64,000 bases of DNA from Flammeovirgaceae bacterium UBA1842 (lineage in GTDB: Bacteria > Bacteroidota > Bacteroidia > Cytophagales > Cyclobacteriaceae): the NCBI GenBank assembly GCA_002338655.1, contig DDIU01000011.1:1-64000 (forward strand), read 5' to 3'. Position numbers and translations under genes: made by a program. The notes beneath the pieces are model-generated. The model did no database searches. It was not told the DNA's origin and saw nothing but the letters and a program-made list of their open reading frames with translations. Shown piece after piece: positions 9,166 through 18,134 of the stretch. Position 1 is the stretch's first letter. Each line of letters begins with the position of its first letter.

Positions 9166-10236
9166 ATGACTAAAAAATCTGTTGCCATTATATTCGGTGG
9201 CAAATCTGTAGAGCATCAAATTTCAATCAACTCGGCAAGGAATATTTTCGAGTACATTGATAAATCAAAATTTGAGCCCATTCCCATTGGCATTTCACAG
9301 CAAGGTGATTGGTTTTTAAAATCTTCCATAGACAACAATTTCGGATCACAGCCACCACTGGCATTGGAGTTATCTACATCAAAAAAAGGCTTTAAAAACT
9401 TATCGGATGGTTCTATCATTTCACCTGATGTCATATTTCCGGTATTGCACGGTACTGACGGAGAGGATGGCAGCATTCAGGGCCTATTGGAATCATTTGA
9501 ATTCCCCTATGTAGGTACAGGCGTATTGGGATCTGCTTTGTCCATGAGCAAGCTTTATTCCAAAAGACTATTGGAAGCAGCAAAAATCCCTGTAAGTGCC
9601 TATTCCACTTATGATTTTGCACAAAAAGAGGCCATCAAATTCGATCAAATAGAATCTAAACTCGGGCTGCCCTTTATGGCCAAAGCGGCTAACCTTGGCT
9701 CCTCAGTAGGGGTGGTAAAAGTAAAATCTGCCGCTGATTTTGAGGCAGCGGTTGATGAGGTTTTTAAATTTGACAAAACCATCATTTTTGAAGAGTATGT
9801 GGATGGCAGGGAGCTTGAATGTTCCGTTATGGGCAACAGCAAACCGGTAGCCTCCATGCCTGCTGAAATAGTGGTGAGCAAAAACTATGAATTCTATACG
9901 TACGAGGCCAAATACCTTGATCCCAATGCTGTAGAACTCCATGTTCCAGCCAAGGTAGACAAAGTGGTGGCCGATAAGATCAGGGAGATGTCAGTAAAAG
10001 CTTACAAAGCCCTTAATTGTGAGGATTTTGCCCGTGTCGATCTATTTTTAAAGGGCAATGGTGACATCTTAATCAACGAAATTAATACCATTCCCGGTTT
10101 TACCAATTCAAGTATGTTCCCCATGATGTGGAAAGAAAGAGGCATCTCCTTTACTGATTTGATCACCCAATTGATAGGGATGGCCTTTGAACGGCAAAAA
10201 AACAATCAGCGAATAACGAATCAATACAAACCCTAG
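9166..10236 (+). CDS. ddl: D-alanine--D-alanine ligase
   Basis: This 356-residue ATP-grasp enzyme joins two D-alanines for peptidoglycan precursors in the cytoplasm. The N-terminal part has FGGKSVEH and the substrate loop HGTDGEDGSIQGLLE (starting near residue 94). The ATP-grasp domain has EEYVDGRELE and the metal-binding end NEINTIPGFTNSSMFP. Length and motif order match Ddl in full. The start is an ATG at 9166. The PASTA protein 80 bp downstream on the same strand suggests a shared cell-wall context. Confidence 0.96.
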   Translation: MTKKSVAIIFGGKSVEHQISINSARNIFEYIDKSKFEPIPIGISQQGDWFLKSSIDNNFGSQPPLALELSTSKKGFKNLSDGSIISPDVIFPVLHGTDGEDGSIQGLLESFEFPYVGTGVLGSALSMSKLYSKRLLEAAKIPVSAYSTYDFAQKEAIKFDQIESKLGLPFMAKAANLGSSVGVVKVKSAADFEAAVDEVFKFDKTIIFEEYVDGRELECSVMGNSKPVASMPAEIVVSKNYEFYTYEAKYLDPNAVELHVPAKVDKVVADKIREMSVKAYKALNCEDFARVDLFLKGNGDILINEINTIPGFTNSSMFPMMWKERGISFTDLITQLIGMAFERQKNNQRITNQYKP

Positions 10237-10315
10237 GGGTTAAATATTCTTTTTCTTCATCAACAAACAAGTTTTGGTTAAGTTTGAACGTTAAAAATTA
10301 AAGTAACTCAACACT

Positions 10316-11107
10316 GTGAAACTACCTTTTAAATTTGCATCCAATACGATCCAGGGATTTATAGTCACTATTGCATTGGTTTTAGCCTTACTTGCAGGTT
10401 CTGTGGCCATTTTCTTTTATGTGTACCTTCCGGCCTATACCAATCATGGTGAATCGGTTACCGTGCCCAACTTGGAAGGTATCCACATGGACGACATCGA
10501 TGAATTTTTATTGAAGCGTGCCTTGCGGTTTGAGGTAAACGACTCAAGTTATTCAGATAAATACCCACCATTGACAATATTGAAGCAATACCCCAAGGCA
10601 GGCTCATTAGTAAAGGAAGGACGAAAAATATTTATATCTGTAAATCGGGTGAAACCACCCACTGTTCCTGTTCCCGAACTGGTAGACCGCTCATTAAGAA
10701 ATGCCGAGGCGGTATTGACCAGCAATGAACTTAAGCGGGGTAAAATCACCTATAAACCCAGTCCTTTTTTAAACTTGGTTTTGGAAATGAGGAGCAATGG
10801 TGAAGTACTAAAAGCCGGAGACCGAATAGACAAAGGTTCAGTAATAGATTTGGTAATCGGTGATGGTTATGCCAGAAGTAATTTTTCCGCCCCGAATTTG
10901 GTAGGAAATGACATAGAAAATGCGCGCTTTATCATCTTAGGTTCTAACTTGGAAATAGGGCTAATAACTCTCGAAGCTGATACCGTAGGAAAGAAAAGTT
11001 TTGTTACCAAACAGTCACCCGCTGCCGGAAAGCAGGTAAGGATTGGTGACCCCATTGATATCTGGATAGCACCTGAAGGATATGTTGACAACGAGGAAGG
11101 AAATTAA
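10316..11107 (+). CDS. Membrane-anchored PASTA-domain protein
   Basis: This 263-residue protein has one N-terminal transmembrane helix (about residues 15-37) and three PASTA repeats in the periplasm (about 45-110, 112-183 and 188-255), recognisable by VPNL/VPEL/APNL starts and QYPKAGSLVKEG or QSPAAGKQVRIG turns. PASTA domains bind peptidoglycan or muropeptide fragments. There is no kinase or transpeptidase domain, so it is neither a PknB-type kinase nor a PBP. Its place directly after ddl fits a cell-wall sensing or binding role. The start is GTG; no in-frame ATG precedes the transmembrane helix. Confidence 0.88.
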   Translation: MKLPFKFASNTIQGFIVTIALVLALLAGSVAIFFYVYLPAYTNHGESVTVPNLEGIHMDDIDEFLLKRALRFEVNDSSYSDKYPPLTILKQYPKAGSLVKEGRKIFISVNRVKPPTVPVPELVDRSLRNAEAVLTSNELKRGKITYKPSPFLNLVLEMRSNGEVLKAGDRIDKGSVIDLVIGDGYARSNFSAPNLVGNDIENARFIILGSNLEIGLITLEADTVGKKSFVTKQSPAAGKQVRIGDPIDIWIAPEGYVDNEEGN

Positions 11108-11110
11108 TCT

Positions 11111-13024
11111 ATGCGACTAAAGGCTTTCATATTTTTTATTGCCCTTTGCACCACCACTTTGGTGAGCGGACAGTTAAAGTATGCGCCTATTCAAAAAAAA
11201 TCAGTTGAGAAAAGTACCACAAAGGCACGGACTGAAAACACGGCCATCTCCCTACCCTTTTGGGATGATTTTTCCTTTACCACAAATAATTATCCGTTAG
11301 ACAGCTTATGGCAAGATAGCCGCGGGGTTTATGTAGGCAATGGTTTTGCCATTGATCCCCCAAGTATTGGTGTGGCCAGTTTGGATGGCATCAACGCTTC
11401 CGGTGGGCGGTATGATGGTGGACAAACGGCCAAAACAGACTCTTTAAAATCATGTCCCATTAAACTAGGGGCACTTACTGTGGCCAATAATGTCTATATA
11501 AGTTTTTACTATCAGTTTGCAGGCACAGGCGATGCCCCTGAGGCAACGGATTCATTGACCTTAGAATTTAAAAATAATTTGGGTCAATGGGTAACGGTTT
11601 GGCCCTCCACCAGTCCCATTGACCGATCAGGGAATTTTGTTCAGCAGTTGATCAAAGTCGATGACGCTTCATTTTTTCATGATGACTTTCAATTTAAGTT
11701 TCAAAGCTTCGGATACCCACAGGGAGTATATGACCTATGGAATATCGATTACGTGTATATGAACAAGGGCAGAAGCCTAACGGACGACAATTATCCTGAC
11801 CGTACCATTGGCTCACCGCTGACTTCTATATTCAATGACTACACTGCGATTCCAGCCAAGCATTATACAAGTGCATTCAACAAAATACCCTCTTTCGTAG
11901 TAGCCTCTGTTGATAATCCTGCGGATGTTGAACAACCATATAATACATTTTTTAAAGTAAGCTATGAATCCTGGTTAAATGGTACTAGCAATCAAATATC
12001 TCTCCCAGAAAAATTAAATAATTTTAATTTAGAGATTAAAGCTCCCAATCGAAATGTGGAAATTCTTGATAGTCTTTTTTATTCATTAAATATTCCTGAA
12101 AATCAGGATTCCATATTTATTAATATCAATACCCTTATCAAAGCCAGTGACACTACAAGGTTAATCCCAATCAATCCAAATGTTGATACATTAGAATATA
12201 GAAACAAGTATATCCCAATTGATTTTCGCCATAACGATACTATCCAATCGGTTTTTATTCTAAAAGATTACTATGCTTATGACGATGGTACTGCTGAGGC
12301 TTCAGTAGGTTTTGAGAATCCGGGGAATAGATTGGCTATCGAATTTCCCATTCCCGAAAATATCAAGGACACCTTAGTGGCGGTAGATATGTATTTTCCC
12401 TTATCCATCAACGATCCGGCAGGTAGATTTATAGAAATTACTGTATGGGACGTATCGCACAAAGACGACTCTTTGAGTTCCATAGAACCCGGTAAGGTGC
12501 TCTACAAGGAAACCGTTTCAATTCTTCGTGACACCCTTCAAAATAAATTTATACGGTATAAGTTAGGGATTCCCCTACCATTGGCAGACACCTTTTTCCT
12601 TGGCTATCGCCAGACTGATGTTGGTGATCTTTTTGTAGGCTATGATGTGAACACTGACAGCAGATCAAAATTCTTCATCAATGTGGATACTGAGTGGAAG
12701 CAAAAAACTTCTGATGAGCTACGTGGGTCTTTTATGATTAGGCCAGTTTTCGGGAAACCGGATACCACAGATTTAGTAACTTCGGTAGATCAACGTGAAT
12801 TGAAGTTTAAGGTGTATCCCAATCCGAACAATGGAATTTTCTATGCCGAAGGCGACTATCAGTCTTACGCCCTATATAACGTTCAGGGTATCCTTATTGG
12901 CCAAGGAAAACATGATGGCACCGATCGGCAACTAATAAGCCTTGCCGATCGGCCCAAAGGGCTTTATATTATCAGGCTTAAAGCCAATAAAACGATTAAA
13001 ACTTTCAAACTGATTAAAGAATGA
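11111..13024 (+). CDS. Secreted T9SS C-terminal-domain protein of unknown function
   Basis: This 637-residue protein has a signal peptide (residues 1-20, ending VSGQ) and a type IX secretion C-terminal domain (KVYPNPNNGIFYAEG ... GLYIIRLKAN), so it should reach the cell surface. Between them I recognise no enzyme domain. The region around residues 45-190 resembles jelly-roll, lectin-like folds common in gliding Bacteroidota. The gene begins three bases after the PASTA gene and its stop overlaps the following rhodanese start (ATGA). The three genes are therefore one transcription unit, probably with ddl. The function is not known. Confidence 0.85.
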   Translation: MRLKAFIFFIALCTTTLVSGQLKYAPIQKKSVEKSTTKARTENTAISLPFWDDFSFTTNNYPLDSLWQDSRGVYVGNGFAIDPPSIGVASLDGINASGGRYDGGQTAKTDSLKSCPIKLGALTVANNVYISFYYQFAGTGDAPEATDSLTLEFKNNLGQWVTVWPSTSPIDRSGNFVQQLIKVDDASFFHDDFQFKFQSFGYPQGVYDLWNIDYVYMNKGRSLTDDNYPDRTIGSPLTSIFNDYTAIPAKHYTSAFNKIPSFVVASVDNPADVEQPYNTFFKVSYESWLNGTSNQISLPEKLNNFNLEIKAPNRNVEILDSLFYSLNIPENQDSIFININTLIKASDTTRLIPINPNVDTLEYRNKYIPIDFRHNDTIQSVFILKDYYAYDDGTAEASVGFENPGNRLAIEFPIPENIKDTLVAVDMYFPLSINDPAGRFIEITVWDVSHKDDSLSSIEPGKVLYKETVSILRDTLQNKFIRYKLGIPLPLADTFFLGYRQTDVGDLFVGYDVNTDSRSKFFINVDTEWKQKTSDELRGSFMIRPVFGKPDTTDLVTSVDQRELKFKVYPNPNNGIFYAEGDYQSYALYNVQGILIGQGKHDGTDRQLISLADRPKGLYIIRLKANKTIKTFKLIKE

Positions 13025-13317
13025 CCTCGATCAATGCAAAAGAACTAAAGGAAAAGATGTGTGGAAATGACGTTATCATTATTGATGTACGTGAAGTATG
13101 GGAATTTGAAGAACTGAATATCGGTGCGATAAATATGCCTCTTGCCGAAATTCCAAAAAAACTAAAGGAGCTGGAAGTTTATCAAAACAAAGAGGTGATT
13201 GTTCATTGCAAATCGGGCAATAGAAGCAATCAGGCTATGAAATACCTTTGTAAGCATGGGTTCACCAACGTCAAAACCCTATCTGGTGGGATTGAAGCCT
13301 TTCTAAAACTGTCATAA
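13021..13317 (+). CDS. Single-domain rhodanese-like sulfurtransferase
   Basis: This is a 98-residue cytoplasmic rhodanese domain. The active-site loop C63-K-S-G-N-R68 fits the CX4R pattern, and IIIDVREVWEFE and GAINMPL are typical strand and turn motifs. It probably carries persulfide sulfur; the acceptor is unknown. Its ATG overlaps the stop of the upstream T9SS gene (ATGA), so it is translationally coupled, though no functional link to that surface protein is obvious. It is not a close copy of the rhodanese at 240-548. Confidence 0.88.
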   Translation: MTSINAKELKEKMCGNDVIIIDVREVWEFEELNIGAINMPLAEIPKKLKELEVYQNKEVIVHCKSGNRSNQAMKYLCKHGFTNVKTLSGGIEAFLKLS

Positions 13318-13501
13318 TACCAGACACTCTTTTATAACTAATTAGTAATTCCTTGCAAAACTATAATTATAGGCATCTTGTCTTGATTCTAATCTCTTGC
13401 GTCTAATGTCTGAAATAGGTTTGTAGAAACTTATCCCTAATAACTTGAAATACGAATACCTATAAAGTCTGTGTGTTGTAATTCATTTCTTCCTATTTCA
13501 A

Positions 13502-14731
13502 TTATCCAAATATAAATGGCGTAGGACTAAAGGAAATGATAAAAATAAATAGTGAAAGCCAACCTAGCACTTTCCGATTAAAATCCAGTGGTTCTTCAAT
13601 AGGTGCCGGTGGATGATAAACCCCCAAAAACCTACCTACCAATAGGGCAAAAAACAACCAGCCTGAGTAGCCCACTGCATGGGGGAAAACAAAGGGGGTC
13701 AAAAACTGTACAGTGAATATAATGAGGGCGTACATCAGTGTTTCTTGTGTTGATTTCTTCAATCCCCGCAAAGCAATATATAGAAACCCAATGTAAAGCG
13801 GCACATTCCACAATAAGCTTTCAAACCCATCGAAGGGTGTAACATACCCCAAACCTGCATAAAGTAAGAAAGCTATGAAAACGGCAGTGGCAATTTTCCG
13901 ATGCCAATGAGTCCCTACCAATCCATAAAGTACATGTCCCCCATCGAGCTGACCAATGGGCATCAGGTTGAGGGCTGTAAATAGCAGGGATAAAAAACCT
14001 GCCATCAATAAAGGATAATGCATGAGTTCGTTGGCATTGGGAATCAATTTTTTATCCGGGGCGAAATTTTCAAGAAAGAGAACCAACAATGGTTTGCCGA
14101 TGGATACATTAGGATAACTTGCCTGCTCTTCATAAGGAGGAAAACTCCAGCCTTTTATTTCCCCATTTTGTACTGCCTCTAAAGAGTCGGCCACACGTGC
14201 TTCCTGGTACAAACGGAGTGACTGCTCCTTTTGGAACTCATAGGTATACACATGATCGGCATAATCATCGCCATACTGAGCATATTCCGGATGTATCTTG
14301 AATAAATAATCGAGACTGGGGAGTGTGGCATAGCCATAAGTAAGAAGGGCAATAGCTACTACAAAGCCAGCCAAAGGGCCAGCAATACCTATATCAAAAT
14401 GGATTTTCTTTGACTTGATGTGCTCCCTGATCCGGATAACAGCACCCATAGTGCCAATGGACAACGGAAAGGGGGGCATCGGGATGTAATAAGGCAAGGA
14501 AGTCTTTACCTTATGATATTTGGCCATGAAATAATGGCCGAATTCATGTACGGTAAGGATCAGTAAAAAGGGAATGGAAAAGCCCATCCCAAGTACAAAA
14601 TCATCCCAACTGTAAGGTGTATACGGCCATACATTGCCATTGATCCAACCCGTACCGGCTATGCTGGCGGTAATGAATGTGATTATAAAAAGACCTAAAT
14701 GCTTAAGGGTTGTTTTTAATTTATCGTCCAT
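13502..14731 (-). CDS. M50-family site-2-type membrane metalloprotease
   Basis: This polytopic protein has the M50 zinc motif H62-E-F-G-H66 in a transmembrane helix, and the third ligand motif LDGGH in a later helix next to NLMPIGQ. About six to eight membrane segments are visible. A soluble insertion between about residues 135 and 215 separates the two metal motifs. Such proteases cut within the membrane; no substrate can be named. I place the start at the ATG of MDDKLKTT. A TTG four codons upstream is less likely. The first 11 bases overlap the 3' end of the upstream HAD gene, so the two are one unit. Confidence 0.9.
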   Translation of the reverse strand: MDDKLKTTLKHLGLFIITFITASIAGTGWINGNVWPYTPYSWDDFVLGMGFSIPFLLILTVHEFGHYFMAKYHKVKTSLPYYIPMPPFPLSIGTMGAVIRIREHIKSKKIHFDIGIAGPLAGFVVAIALLTYGYATLPSLDYLFKIHPEYAQYGDDYADHVYTYEFQKEQSLRLYQEARVADSLEAVQNGEIKGWSFPPYEEQASYPNVSIGKPLLVLFLENFAPDKKLIPNANELMHYPLLMAGFLSLLFTALNLMPIGQLDGGHVLYGLVGTHWHRKIATAVFIAFLLYAGLGYVTPFDGFESLLWNVPLYIGFLYIALRGLKKSTQETLMYALIIFTVQFLTPFVFPHAVGYSGWLFFALLVGRFLGVYHPPAPIEEPLDFNRKVLGWLSLFIFIISFSPTPFIFG

Positions 14732-15377
14732 TAAAAAAATCAAATATCAATTGCGGTGAAGTTACATGAAGTGTCTTTAATCCCAACTTTGAAGCTCCTT
14801 TAATATTGTCAAGGTTGTCATCCAAAAATAGGGTGTCCTCTGCGAGGATACCATTTTCGTCCAGTACCTGTTCAAATATTTCTGCATCCGGTTTCCGCTT
14901 ACCCATCAAGTGGGAATAATACTCCTTAACAAATAGGTTTTTAAAAGGTTCAATGCCTGAATCTGCCAGCACCTCCTCCACCCTTTGCAGGTGAATGACA
15001 TTGGTATTACTGAGCAGGTAAGTGTCATAGATGTTGCCCAGCTTCCTGAGTAGGTCGATTCTTTCAATCGGTAAATCCAAGATCATATCGTTCCAGGCAA
15101 TATCTATAGCGGTATCTGTGAGTGGTTGGGCAGAAATGCTCCTGATCACCTCACGAAATGCAGCACTATCAATCTGCCCCTTTTCATACTGGTGAAAGGC
15201 CGGATGGCTGGAAGAAAAGTCAAGGATGAATTCGGTTGGTTTATCGGTTAATTTGGCAAAAGCATTGATGGTCCTACTGGTTTGAAGGTTGATAATGACC
15301 CCACCTAAATCGAAGATTAAATGCTTTACTTTTTGTTGATTCAATTTTAAAAATTTTGTTTGTGATATTGTGGGCAA
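14721..15377 (-). CDS. HAD-family (YihX-like) phosphatase
   Basis: This soluble protein of up to 218 residues is a haloacid-dehalogenase hydrolase of subclass IA. Motif I is LIFDLGGVI, in which a glycine stands where many members have a second aspartate; this matches the YihX type (FDLGNVI). Motif II is LLSNTN, motif III is the lysine in KRKPD, and motif IV is FLDDNLDN. YihX-like enzymes act on sugar phosphates or nucleotides; the substrate here is unknown. No ATG is available before the domain. The starts are TTG, either 15377 or the inner TTG at 15344, which would begin MNQQKVKHLIFD and looks more natural. The 3' end overlaps the M50 gene. Confidence 0.85.
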   Translation of the reverse strand: MPTISQTKFLKLNQQKVKHLIFDLGGVIINLQTSRTINAFAKLTDKPTEFILDFSSSHPAFHQYEKGQIDSAAFREVIRSISAQPLTDTAIDIAWNDMILDLPIERIDLLRKLGNIYDTYLLSNTNVIHLQRVEEVLADSGIEPFKNLFVKEYYSHLMGKRKPDAEIFEQVLDENGILAEDTLFLDDNLDNIKGASKLGLKTLHVTSPQLIFDFFNGR

Positions 15378-15463
15378 ATATCTAATATTGCACTCCGAAA
15401 ATCAATTAACAATTGTCAATTAACAAGGTTCAATTGCTAATTGTTCATTGCTAATTGTTTTCT

Positions 15464-15537
15464 GGGCCTATAGCTCAGTCGGTTAGAGCACTTGACTCAT
15501 AATCAAGTGGTCCCTGGTTCGAGTCCAGGTGGGCCCA
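15464..15537 (+). tRNA. tRNA with CAU anticodon (Met or lysidine-type Ile)
   Basis: The 74 bases fold into a full cloverleaf: acceptor GGGCCTA/TGGGCCC, D-arm GCTC/GAGC, anticodon stem CTTGA/TCAAG with loop CTCATAA, 5-base variable loop, and T-arm CCTGG/CCAGG with TTCGAGT. The discriminator is A and CCA is not encoded. Anticodon CAU can be elongator Met or Ile whose C34 is modified to lysidine by TilS; sequence alone does not settle this. The acceptor begins with a G-C pair, so it is not the initiator. It sits at the edge of the accessory block, and its 3' end is repeated 130 bp downstream. Confidence 0.95.
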
Positions 15538-15539
15538 CA
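15522..15539 (+). repeat. tRNA 3'-end copy 1 of an 18-bp direct repeat
   Basis: The last bases of the tRNA gene, AGTCCAGGTGGGCCCACA, recur exactly at 15652-15669. A shorter inverted copy (GGCCCACCTGG) lies at about 15700-15710. Duplications of a tRNA 3' end are the usual trace of tyrosine-recombinase integration, but no integrase gene is in the window. Confidence 0.7.
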
Positions 15540-15551
15540 GTGAAGTGGGAC

Positions 15552-15584
15552 AAGCATCACGCCAATAAGCGTGATGCTTTTTTT
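15552..15584 (+). terminator. Rho-independent terminator after the tRNA
   Basis: The stem GCATCACG/CGTGATGC with an 8-base loop is followed by seven T residues, 15 bp after the tRNA end. Confidence 0.85.
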
Positions 15585-15651
15585 ATGCAACGAAGTGAAA
15601 TAAAAACACTTGGACGAGAAGTTTATCCCGATGTAGCGAAGTGAATCGGGA

Positions 15652-15669
15652 AGTCCAGGTGGGCCCACA
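15652..15669 (+). repeat. tRNA 3'-end copy 2 (att-like)
   Basis: This is an exact 18-bp copy of the tRNA 3' end, 130 bp from the first. The bases just before it (CCCGATGTAGCGAAGTGAATCGGG region) form a small palindrome. It could be an old attachment site or a local duplication. Confidence 0.6.
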
Positions 15670-15699
15670 AACACCGCAGTTTACTGCGGTGTTTTTTTT
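15669..15699 (+). terminator. Second terminator-like hairpin
   Basis: The stem AACACCGCAGT/ACTGCGGTGTT is followed by a run of T residues. It directly follows the second copy of the tRNA 3' end, so the duplicated segment has its own terminator. Confidence 0.75.
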
Positions 15700-15714
15700 G
15701 GCCCACCTGGATCC

Positions 15715-15855
15715 CCTTGGCTGGCGCAAGCGTCCGCTTGTGCCTTTTACTATTTTAATCTTTTTCCCAATAAAATAATGAAACCAAAGTGACACATGTT
15801 TTTATTGCTTATTTGTTATATACTATTATAGCACAAGCGGACGCTTGCGCTAGTT
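15715..15855. repeat. 141-bp MITE-like element, copy 1
   Basis: This non-coding element has perfect 20-bp terminal inverted repeats, GCGCAAGCGTCCGCTTGTGC at the left and its complement at the right, around an AT-rich centre without an open frame. A second copy at 20369-20520 is identical except for one base and an 11-bp tandem expansion in the right arm. Together they flank the Rhs cassettes. No clear target-site duplication is visible. A REP-doublet mobilised by a RAYT transposase elsewhere in the genome is possible. Confidence 0.8.
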
Positions 15856-15967
15856 GGGGCTAAATTGAATAATATTAGTGATCCTATCACCAAGCCTCCT
15901 ATTAAATTAGACTGAGCTATGAAAGAAGTTACAGAAATATAATATATGTACTTAAATATGGAAAGCA

Positions 15968-16342
15968 TTAGTATAATTTAAAATAATATATGGAATCTTG
16001 ATAATGCACACTAATTGAATCTTTACCATAATCTTTTTCAACTATTGATTCTATATGAATAACGTCCTTAATATTTAGCAATTTGCTATAGTTTGTAACT
16101 AAGTGAATTTTTTTACCTCCAATATTTAAAAACATTGCATTTGATAGCGGTCTCAAATCTTCAATAGTATAAATTTCAGTAACCTTTCCTCTTATAGAAT
16201 CTGACGGTTTTAATTTTGGATAGATAAATTGTCTTTCTTGACTCTGCTTTAGCATTTGTTTTTGATCTAAGTAGACAATAGCAAAAATTACACTGCATCC
16301 GGCCAAAAATAATATAAAATAAATGCTTCTAGTATTAGTCAT
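15968..16342 (-). CDS. Probable immunity lipoprotein of Rhs tip 1
   Basis: This protein of about 124 residues has a short hydrophobic N-terminus ending in LFLAGC, a good lipobox, so it may be a lipoprotein facing the periplasm; otherwise it is a single-pass membrane protein. I recognise no family. It begins within 10 bp of the end of the Rhs tip gene, and this order (tip, then small unrelated gene) is how Rhs toxins carry their immunity protein. That role is inferred from position only. The start is taken at ATG 16342; a TTG two codons upstream is less likely. Base composition is AT-rich compared with core genes, consistent with transfer. Confidence 0.65.
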   Translation of the reverse strand: MTNTRSIYFILFLAGCSVIFAIVYLDQKQMLKQSQERQFIYPKLKPSDSIRGKVTEIYTIEDLRPLSNAMFLNIGGKKIHLVTNYSKLLNIKDVIHIESIVEKDYGKDSISVHYQDSIYYFKLY

Positions 16343-16349
16343 ATTCAAG

Positions 16350-17771
16350 TTATTTTTTTATAACCTTGCCGAAATTAATTCCACCGGTTAGTATCATTGG
16401 TGTAGCGTTCTCTAGCCCAATACCAAGTTGTATTGAATTAGAAACTATAAAAGAATTATCATACGCTGTTCCATAGGCTGTTCCGGCACCGATAAATTCA
16501 ACCGCTCCAAAATATTTAGTCCTTCCTCCAAATAAATGTCCTTCATTAAATAAAGAAGTGTCTGTTGATTTGAGATTTGCCAAAGTACTACCACTGCCAT
16601 ACATATCAACTCTACCCATTTCTATTCCAATACTAAATGAATTAGCTACTCCACCAGCATACTCTTCATATCCAACTAGCTCCCCCTGTTGTTGCCCCGT
16701 AAGAATAAAGAAAAAACCGTGATCAGTTTCTGCTCCTGCCAACATACCTCCAAAATCACCAAATATTGCTTCTGCTAAATAAAATGGGTTTTCTGTAGTA
16801 CCAAACATAGGGGTATATCTTAGAGCATCAGCTACGAAGTAATTAAGTCCTGCATTAAAATAATCACCCCCTCCAGATCCAGCAGTTATACCACTAGCAT
16901 CCCTTATTCCGCCACCATTAAATCTATGATGTCCTGCTCCATACTCATAAAAATTGCCTTGTCCAGTTCCGAAGGTTCTACTTATAAGACCACTTTCAAA
17001 TGTACCCACAAAACCCCCATTCCCCTTCATATCTCCCCAAACAGCATAGTTATTAGTCTGTGCAAAACTAGTTCTTCTTCCATTACTGTAAGTAGAATAT
17101 GATATGGAGCCATTATTAGTACTGTTCCATGCATGATTTATCATACTAGATGAAGATGAATAATATCCATAGCTAGGCCCATTGTAATAATCCCCCCTAC
17201 CATAACCACTATCAAAAAACCTATTGGCATTTCCTGTAACAGGTATTGGTCTAAACCTATCAAATTCTAGATAAAGGTCATTATACGGATGGGTACGCTC
17301 AAATTCATCACATGTCGGGCAGTCCCCATTCGGGTCATTCAAGGCCACTGGGTCATTAAATGCATAGTTGTACGGGGTATGATTACTAAATTTACTGGCC
17401 AGAGGGTCAACCTGGTTGAACCTGCCCAGTGCAGGGTCATAATCCCTGTAGAAAGTTTCGTAGTTCTTGGTCTTCTCGTTCAGTTCTGAACCAGCGTTAT
17501 AAAGGAAGTTGTTCTTAAGATCGGTTATTCTCGTCCATGAAGTGGAATGTTGAAGTCCAAAGGGATAGTAATCTGTGTTTTGTACTACCATGGATTCAGC
17601 AATGGTTACTTCAAAGTCATCGAAATAAACTTCTGTATTAGTTTCATTAGTAAGGTATACAAAAACTGTACCTGCCACTGGTGATACCACTTCAGGGTCT
17701 ATGGTCATCAATAAAGGTGCTCCATTAGCATCAACATCCATGGGCACAAATCCTTTTTGTACTGCTTTCAT
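16350..17771 (-). CDS. Rhs C-terminal tip 1 (core remnant plus variable toxin-like domain)
   Basis: The first ~148 residues are an Rhs repeat-associated core: NTDYYPFGLQ, NNFLYNAGSELNE, YRDYDPALGRF and TPYNYAFNDPV are hallmark motifs. The remaining ~325 residues are a variable tail, rich in Gly, Tyr and Ser, with no family I recognise; a toxin role is inferred from position. The gene lacks the thousands of bases of YD repeats that full Rhs proteins need, so it is a displaced orphan tip. Core homology continues in frame upstream of the ATG (TNSYDPEHIPAYLNYIIF) as far as about 17841, then stops at a palindrome and an in-frame TGA at 17874-17876. Expression as such is doubtful. The core is nearly identical to tip 2 while the tails are unrelated. 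Confidence 0.8.
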   Translation of the reverse strand: MKAVQKGFVPMDVDANGAPLLMTIDPEVVSPVAGTVFVYLTNETNTEVYFDDFEVTIAESMVVQNTDYYPFGLQHSTSWTRITDLKNNFLYNAGSELNEKTKNYETFYRDYDPALGRFNQVDPLASKFSNHTPYNYAFNDPVALNDPNGDCPTCDEFERTHPYNDLYLEFDRFRPIPVTGNANRFFDSGYGRGDYYNGPSYGYYSSSSSMINHAWNSTNNGSISYSTYSNGRRTSFAQTNNYAVWGDMKGNGGFVGTFESGLISRTFGTGQGNFYEYGAGHHRFNGGGIRDASGITAGSGGGDYFNAGLNYFVADALRYTPMFGTTENPFYLAEAIFGDFGGMLAGAETDHGFFFILTGQQQGELVGYEEYAGGVANSFSIGIEMGRVDMYGSGSTLANLKSTDTSLFNEGHLFGGRTKYFGAVEFIGAGTAYGTAYDNSFIVSNSIQLGIGLENATPMILTGGINFGKVIKK

Positions 17772-18134
17772 CTCTTTGACAAATATAATATAATTAAGGT
17801 AGGCTGGGATATGCTCTGGATCGTAACTATTTGTACCAAAACCGCTAGGTTGGCGTAAGCGTCCGTTTGTGACTCATTCGTCTTCAATATTATTTTTTAC
17901 AACATGTCATAATCGATCCCTCTGCATTATTTCAGATGGAAATACTTATTTCCTATAAAACAAAAAAGGTCCAAGTGAGACACTTGGCAAAGCAGCAATT
18001 ATATTTACTGCACTCTCATGAACCATTAATAGCTTTTTGGTTGGTTATGCATTAACGAATTTAAAACGAGCGGACGCTCTTGTTATTTTAGGTCGTAGGA
18101 TCGTTGCACTTAACCTACGACCAGTGTGGGGTTA
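17772..18134. repeat. Spacer between the two Rhs cassettes with palindromes
   Basis: There is no gene here. The right side (18091-18099 with 18114-18122) is a palindrome GGTCGTAGG/CCTACGACC that begins 12 bp beyond the stop of the immunity-like gene at 18135. A CCAAGTG/CACTTGG palindrome lies at 17971-17987. A GGCGTAAGCGTCCGTTTGTG half-element at about 17852-17871 marks the truncated 5' border of Rhs tip 1. Each cassette therefore ends in a repeat on both sides. Confidence 0.7.

Noticed and set aside
15640..15670. A second, truncated tRNA gene
   Set aside because: Only 18 bp of the 3' end are repeated; no D-arm or anticodon arm precedes them.
15483..15795. Minus-strand open frames across the tRNA and terminators
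   Set aside because: They read through a tRNA gene, two terminators and a repeat, so they cannot be genes.
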